Below are positions 60,558 through 64,000 of a stretch of 64,000 nucleotides of DNA, one piece after another. The notes beneath the pieces were generated by a model that was given only the letters and a program-made list of their open reading frames with translations, had not been told where the DNA came from and searched no databases. Every line of letters begins with the position of its first letter. Position 1 is the stretch's first letter. Both the position numbers and the translations under genes were made by a program. This stretch comes from Gemmiger sp. An194 (GTDB lineage: Bacteria; Bacillota; Clostridia; Oscillospirales; Ruminococcaceae), in assembly GCF_002160145.1 (NCBI RefSeq), contig NZ_NFKA01000011.1, positions 37,903-101,902 of the forward strand. Direction: 5' to 3'.

Positions 60558-61812
60558 TCAAACGCCTGCGCCGCAAGCTGATTGCCGCTTGCATGGTCTC
60601 GCTGGCCATTGTGCTGACAGTGATCCTGGGCGGCGTCAACCTGATGAGCTATTACAAGATCGTCTCTGATGCAGACAGCGTACTCACCCTGCTGGCAGCC
60701 AACGACGGCGTCTTTCCCAAACCTCAGGGCGGCGAACCTGTTCCGACCAAACCACCCGGTGGAAAAAAAGACGGCATGAGCGGGCACGGCATGTCGCCGG
60801 AAACTCTCTATGAGACGCGTTTTTTCTGGGTATTGATCGGAACAGACGGCCAGGTCCTGCAAATCGATACCGGCCAGATCGCTGCTGTGGATGCTGAACT
60901 GGCCGCCTCCTATGCGCAGGAAATTCTGGCAAGCGGCCGCACCTCCGGTTTCTGCCGAAACTACCGTTATCAGGTCTCCCAGGAGAGCGGGGGCAGCCGG
61001 GTAATTTTTCTGGATTGCGGGCGCAGCATTTCCTCCCTGCACACCACCCTGTTTGCCAGCATTTCACTGGCTGTGCTGGGTCTGTGTGCGGTGCTGGCAC
61101 TGCTGCTGATCCTCTCCAGCCGGATTGTGCGGCCGGTGGCGGAAAGCTATGAAAAGCAGCGCCGGTTCATCACCGACGCAGGCCATGAGCTGAAAACGCC
61201 CATGACCATCATCAGCGCCGATGTGGACCTGGCCGAGATGGACTGCGGGGAAAACCAGTGGCTCATCGACATCCGCCGCCAGACGCAGCGTCTCACCAGC
61301 CTGACCGCCGATCTGATCTATCTGTCCCGCATGGAAGAGGAACAGCCCAGGCTTTCGCCCATTGAGTTTCCCCTTTCGGATGCGGTGGAGAAGATAGCCC
61401 AGTCCTTTGCGGCTCTCGCCACCAGCCAGGGCAAGGCATTTTCCATCCGGGTGCAGCCCATGCTCTCGTATCTTGGCGATGAGAAAGCCATTCGCCAGCT
61501 GGTTCCCATCCTTCTGGACAATGCTCTCAAATACTCCCCTGAGGGCGGACAGCTGACTCTCACACTGGAAAAGCAGGACCGCGGTACGCTGCTCACCGTC
61601 ACCAACACCGTGGACAAACCTCTGGAACGTGCCCAGCTGACCCGTCTGTTCGACCGGTTCTATCGTACCGACCAATCCCGCAACAGTCAGACCGGCGGCT
61701 ATGGGCTGGGGCTTTCCATTGCCAAAAGCATCGTACTGGCGCACAAGGGAAAATCCGGGCAGAGCAGCCGGACAGCAACACTCTTGCAATTGTGGTGAAT
61801 CTGTCTGCATAA
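60554..61812 (+). pseudogene. Sensor histidine kinase with C-terminal frameshift
   Basis: Partner of the truncated regulator. It has a signal-anchor helix (AACMVSLAIVLTVILGGVNL), a short sensor, a second helix (SISLAVLGLCAVLALLLILS), HisKA with phospho-His in ITDAGHELKTPMTIISADVD, N-box PILLDNALKYSPEGG and G-box GGYGLGLSIAKSIVLAHKGK. After that the present frame reads SGQSSRTATLLQLW and stops at 61798. Adding one A in the AAAA run near 61750 restores the family ending IRAEQPDSNTLAIVV and a TAA at 61812. A one-base loss is therefore evident, cutting the last strand of the ATPase fold. Residual function cannot be excluded, since the catalytic boxes are intact. Confidence 0.85.
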
Positions 61813-61851
61813 AAAACTACGATTCGCTGGTAAAACACCAATTTCAAAGCA

Positions 61852-61898
61852 AAAAACCGAGGTCTTTGCACGACATTGTGCAAAGACCTCGGTTTTTT
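61852..61898. terminator. Terminator after decayed two-component pair
   Basis: AAAACCGAGGTCTTTGCAC pairs with GTGCAAAGACCTCGGTTTT around a 6-base loop, followed by TTTTTTTG on plus. A strong two-way terminator. Confidence 0.92.
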
Positions 61899-61926
61899 TG
61901 TGATTATAGCAGCTCTGCAAACCAAG

Positions 61927-61960
61927 AACAGCGGAAACCGCATATACGGTTTCCGCTGTT
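61927..61960 (-). terminator. Terminator downstream of surface-protein gene
   Basis: AACAGCGGAAACCG pairs with CGGTTTCCGCTGTT around CATATA. On the minus strand it is followed by CTTGGTTTG, a weak T-tract. It lies 57 bases past the stop of the gene at 62017. Confidence 0.65.
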
Positions 61961-62016
61961 CAATTCAGTGTTTACAGCTCTTAGCGCTGCAGGGGTATTC
62001 CGCTAGTTTGCGTCCC

Positions 62017-64000
62017 TTACTGTTTCTTCTTGACGAAAACCAGTACGGCCGCAATTACTGCGATCACTACCACAGCACCGATCACAACAGGCAGTACACT
62101 GCCGCTGCCCTGTGCGGAAACAGCTTCGCTCTCAGAGGAAACAGCTTCCTCACTGTCCGCCGGCTGCTCTTCTGCTGCAGGCTCCTCAGTGGGAACCGCA
62201 GTGGGTGCTGCAGTGGGAGCTGCGGTAGCCGAGGGAGTGGAGCCCTCATCGGGCTTCTGAGTGGGAGCTGCAGTAGGTGCAGCAGTGGGAACCGCAGTAG
62301 GTGCAGCAGTGGGAGCTGCAGTGGGAGCTGCGGTAGCCGAGGGAGTGGAGCCCTCATCGGGCTTCTGAGTGGGAGCTGCAGTAGGTGCAGCGGTGGGAAC
62401 CGCAGTGGGAGCTGCAGTAGGCACTGCAGTGGGAACTGCGGTGGGAGTTGCAGTAGGTACTGCAGTGGGTACTGCGGTGGGCTCAGGAGTCGCGGTCGGC
62501 TCCGGAGTGGGTGCAACGTAGTCGATGTTCTCATCGGCAACGGCCAGCCAGCTCACAACGGGAGCCTGAGAGCCGGTGCAGGTGATGGTGTAACGAACGG
62601 TTGCAGCCTCATCCAGCGTGAAGGTGAACTCGTTCAGCTGGCTCAGGTTGGAGCCGCTCACGCCGAAGGTGCCCGCATCCAGAACAGTATCGCCATAGGA
62701 AACGGTAGCTTTCATCGGGCGGTCCATCCACCACCACTCCTGATGGGCAGAGGTGATGGTATATTCGCCGGCTTCCAGATAGAAGTCGTAGGAGATGGTC
62801 TCACCCACCTTATTCTCCTTACCGTAAATACCGGTGGCCCACATGTCAGCGGTGCCGGACCAGCCCTTGGTGCCAACATCGGTGTCCACCAGACCCCAGG
62901 TGTTGTCACTGGTCTTGAACTGATCGAACTTATCGTTCAGCAGCTGATCGCCCAGCATAGATTTCACCAGTTCATAGTACTCGGTGGTCTCCGGTGCATT
63001 TGCATCGTTCAGGTTGCAGACGGTATCGATGAAGTAAACCAGGTTGTTGGGTACGACCTGCACGGATACGTTTGCGGTCAGGGGCATACCCAGAACGGTG
63101 ATGCCGCCCTGTACCACACCAACCACATCATTGGTGCCGTACACGTTGGTGAAGTTGTCGGGTTCATTGCCTTCCCAGACAATGGGCATCTCCTTGATTT
63201 CGCCATTGCTGTCCTTTACCATTACGGTGCTGGGCAGAGCGCTGGCGGGCAGGCGGCCATTGCTCAGAACAGTCAGCCCGGTGGGCAGTTCGCTCTCAAT
63301 GGAAACCAGAGCAGTTCCGCTCACTTCCAGCTCCTCACCCAGGGTGTAGAGCGCGTCGATCTGCAGAGTGCCGGACTTGAGAACGACCTTCACGGAGTGC
63401 TTGTCGTTGGTCAGGCCGGTCAGAGTGTAGGTCTCAAAACGGGTGCCGCTGGAGGAAGTTTTTGCGTTTTCAGCAACCAGGTTGCCGTCCACATAGACAT
63501 CCAGAACGGCGCTGCCGTCGTTGCCGCCGGTAATGGCAAAGCCGGTGCCGGCCACAGGGAAGTCGAAGGTGAATTCAGCGCCCGCAGTGCTGGTCACGCT
63601 CATGGTGCGGTACCAGTTGTCGGCGCTGCCGCCGCCGGGCTTGGTGATATCCCACACGCTCTTATCGGCGTAGGTCACGCTGTCATCCTGGCCATCCACC
63701 ATGCTGGTGGCGTAGGGGATGGTTCCCTCGATGGTGGTCACCTTCAGGTTATCGAAGTAGACCACACTCCAGGGGCTGCTCAGCTTGACGCGGCCTGCGT
63801 CCATGGGATTGGAGTCGGTGTAGCTGTAAACCACCTGGCCGTCCAGGCAGGCAGTAATCATGTTGCCGTTGGCATGAACCTGCACAGCGTACTTGCCCTC
63901 GGCATCGGCTTCCACCTTGCCGCTGGACAGCTTGGTGCCGCCGCGGTAGAACTCCCAGTCACCGTCGCCGTACACCCGCAGGGTGTAGCCGTCCTGGTTC
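62017..64000 (-). CDS. C-terminal part of a membrane-anchored surface glycan-binding protein (5' end outside window)
   Basis: At least 661 residues are visible; the start lies beyond base 64000. The first visible part (YTLRVYGDGDWEFYRGGTKL, ACLDGQVVYSYTDSNPMDAG, VYFDNLKV) resembles the lectin-like sandwich at the C-terminus of GH59 galactosylceramidase-type enzymes. A family call needs the missing part. Two further beta-sandwich domains follow (DNWYRTMSVTSTAGAEFTFD; VGETISYDFYLEAGEYTITS). A Pro/Ala/Thr linker of about 120 residues with an internal duplication comes next, then an acidic stretch (EEPAAEEQPADSEEAVSSES), one helix (VLPVVIGAVVVIAVIAAVLVFV) and the tail KKKQ. This is the same anchor style as the protein at 30261 and again lacks LPXTG. 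Confidence 0.8.
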   Translation of the reverse strand, partial: NQDGYTLRVYGDGDWEFYRGGTKLSSGKVEADAEGKYAVQVHANGNMITACLDGQVVYSYTDSNPMDAGRVKLSSPWSVVYFDNLKVTTIEGTIPYATSMVDGQDDSVTYADKSVWDITKPGGGSADNWYRTMSVTSTAGAEFTFDFPVAGTGFAITGGNDGSAVLDVYVDGNLVAENAKTSSSGTRFETYTLTGLTNDKHSVKVVLKSGTLQIDALYTLGEELEVSGTALVSIESELPTGLTVLSNGRLPASALPSTVMVKDSNGEIKEMPIVWEGNEPDNFTNVYGTNDVVGVVQGGITVLGMPLTANVSVQVVPNNLVYFIDTVCNLNDANAPETTEYYELVKSMLGDQLLNDKFDQFKTSDNTWGLVDTDVGTKGWSGTADMWATGIYGKENKVGETISYDFYLEAGEYTITSAHQEWWWMDRPMKATVSYGDTVLDAGTFGVSGSNLSQLNEFTFTLDEAATVRYTITCTGSQAPVVSWLAVADENIDYVAPTPEPTATPEPTAVPTAVPTATPTAVPTAVPTAAPTAVPTAAPTAAPTQKPDEGSTPSATAAPTAAPTAAPTAVPTAAPTAAPTQKPDEGSTPSATAAPTAAPTAVPTEEPAAEEQPADSEEAVSSESEAVSAQGSGSVLPVVIGAVVVIAVIAAVLVFVKKKQ
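62221..62436 (-). repeat. Two tandem 108-bp repeats in Pro/Ala/Thr linker
   Basis: The bases from 62221 recur at 62329 with one mismatch over about 71 bases, then diverge gradually. The unit is 36 codons and encodes the QKPDEGSTPSATAAPTAAP segment twice. Shorter APTAAPT/AVPTAAP triplet-style repeats fill 62190-62500. The pattern fits expansion by slippage or unequal exchange in a flexible wall-spanning linker. Confidence 0.85.

Noticed and set aside
62190..62500. CRISPR-like array of short repeats
   Set aside because: Repeats are triplet-based, in frame with Pro/Ala/Thr codons, lack unique spacers and lie inside a coding linker.

Overview
The window looks like chromosomal DNA of a gut-type Gram-positive Clostridia, probably an Oscillospiraceae member of the Faecalibacterium/Subdoligranulum/Gemmiger kind. 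This is inferred from the GC-rich coding style with GCC/CTG/GGC codons, strong AGGAGG ribosome sites, T-tailed hairpin terminators, YesMN/LplABC-type sugar systems and surface enzymes held by a C-terminal membrane helix. No tRNA, rRNA, CRISPR array, transposase or phage gene was recognised. Almost the whole window is a carbohydrate-utilisation island with one arginine-biosynthesis operon embedded in it.

Layout. (1) 1-9570, minus strand: a GHKL/LytTR two-component pair, then an operon of alpha-L-rhamnosidase (GH78), a GPH sugar symporter and a membrane-anchored GH3 beta-glucosidase with swapped domain order (cut by the window edge). (2) 9751-14630: an AraC regulator divergent from a rhamnose operon rhaB - isomerase - rhaD. 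The isomerase is an AraA/FucI-fold protein, not RhaA. (3) 14888-23420, minus strand: sulfatase - fucA - kinase - fucI - lacZ, an L-fucose/sulfated-glycan operon. (4) 23532-30184: an LplABC-like oligosaccharide importer (minus) divergent from its probable YesN/YesM regulators (plus). (5) 30261-37672: a 1908-residue surface glycan-active protein divergent from a cytoplasmic GH29 alpha-L-fucosidase. (6) 37866-43093: argC-argJ-argB-argD-argF behind a perfect ArgR-type operator. (7) 43208-44144: gene debris, made of an amber-interrupted VTC-domain gene fused to the tail of a histidine kinase. (8) 44335-60039: a divergent catabolic locus. The minus arm is YesM - YesN - heparinase II/III-like lyase - unknown beta-sandwich protein - L-rhamnose mutarotase. 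The plus arm is binding protein - two permeases, GH88, DUF2264/GH154, and GH2. (9) 60135-61812: a decayed two-component pair. (10) 62017-64000: the C-terminal part of another surface protein with a Pro/Ala/Thr repeat linker.

How it fits together (inference). Surface enzymes release fucosylated, sulfated and rhamnosylated oligosaccharides. The importers carry them in, and cytoplasmic enzymes (sulfatase, GH29, GH78, GH2, GH88, lyase) finish the job. L-fucose and L-rhamnose then pass through isomerase, kinase and aldolase steps. Neither ABC importer has an ATPase gene here, so a shared MsmK-type ATPase elsewhere is expected.

The two most interesting proposals are (a) that the AraA-like protein in the rha operon is a non-orthologous L-rhamnose isomerase, and (b) that the 44-60 kb locus is a rhamnosyl-glucuronate (for example arabinogalactan-protein side chain) utilisation system in which an intracellular heparinase-like lyase releases free L-rhamnose.
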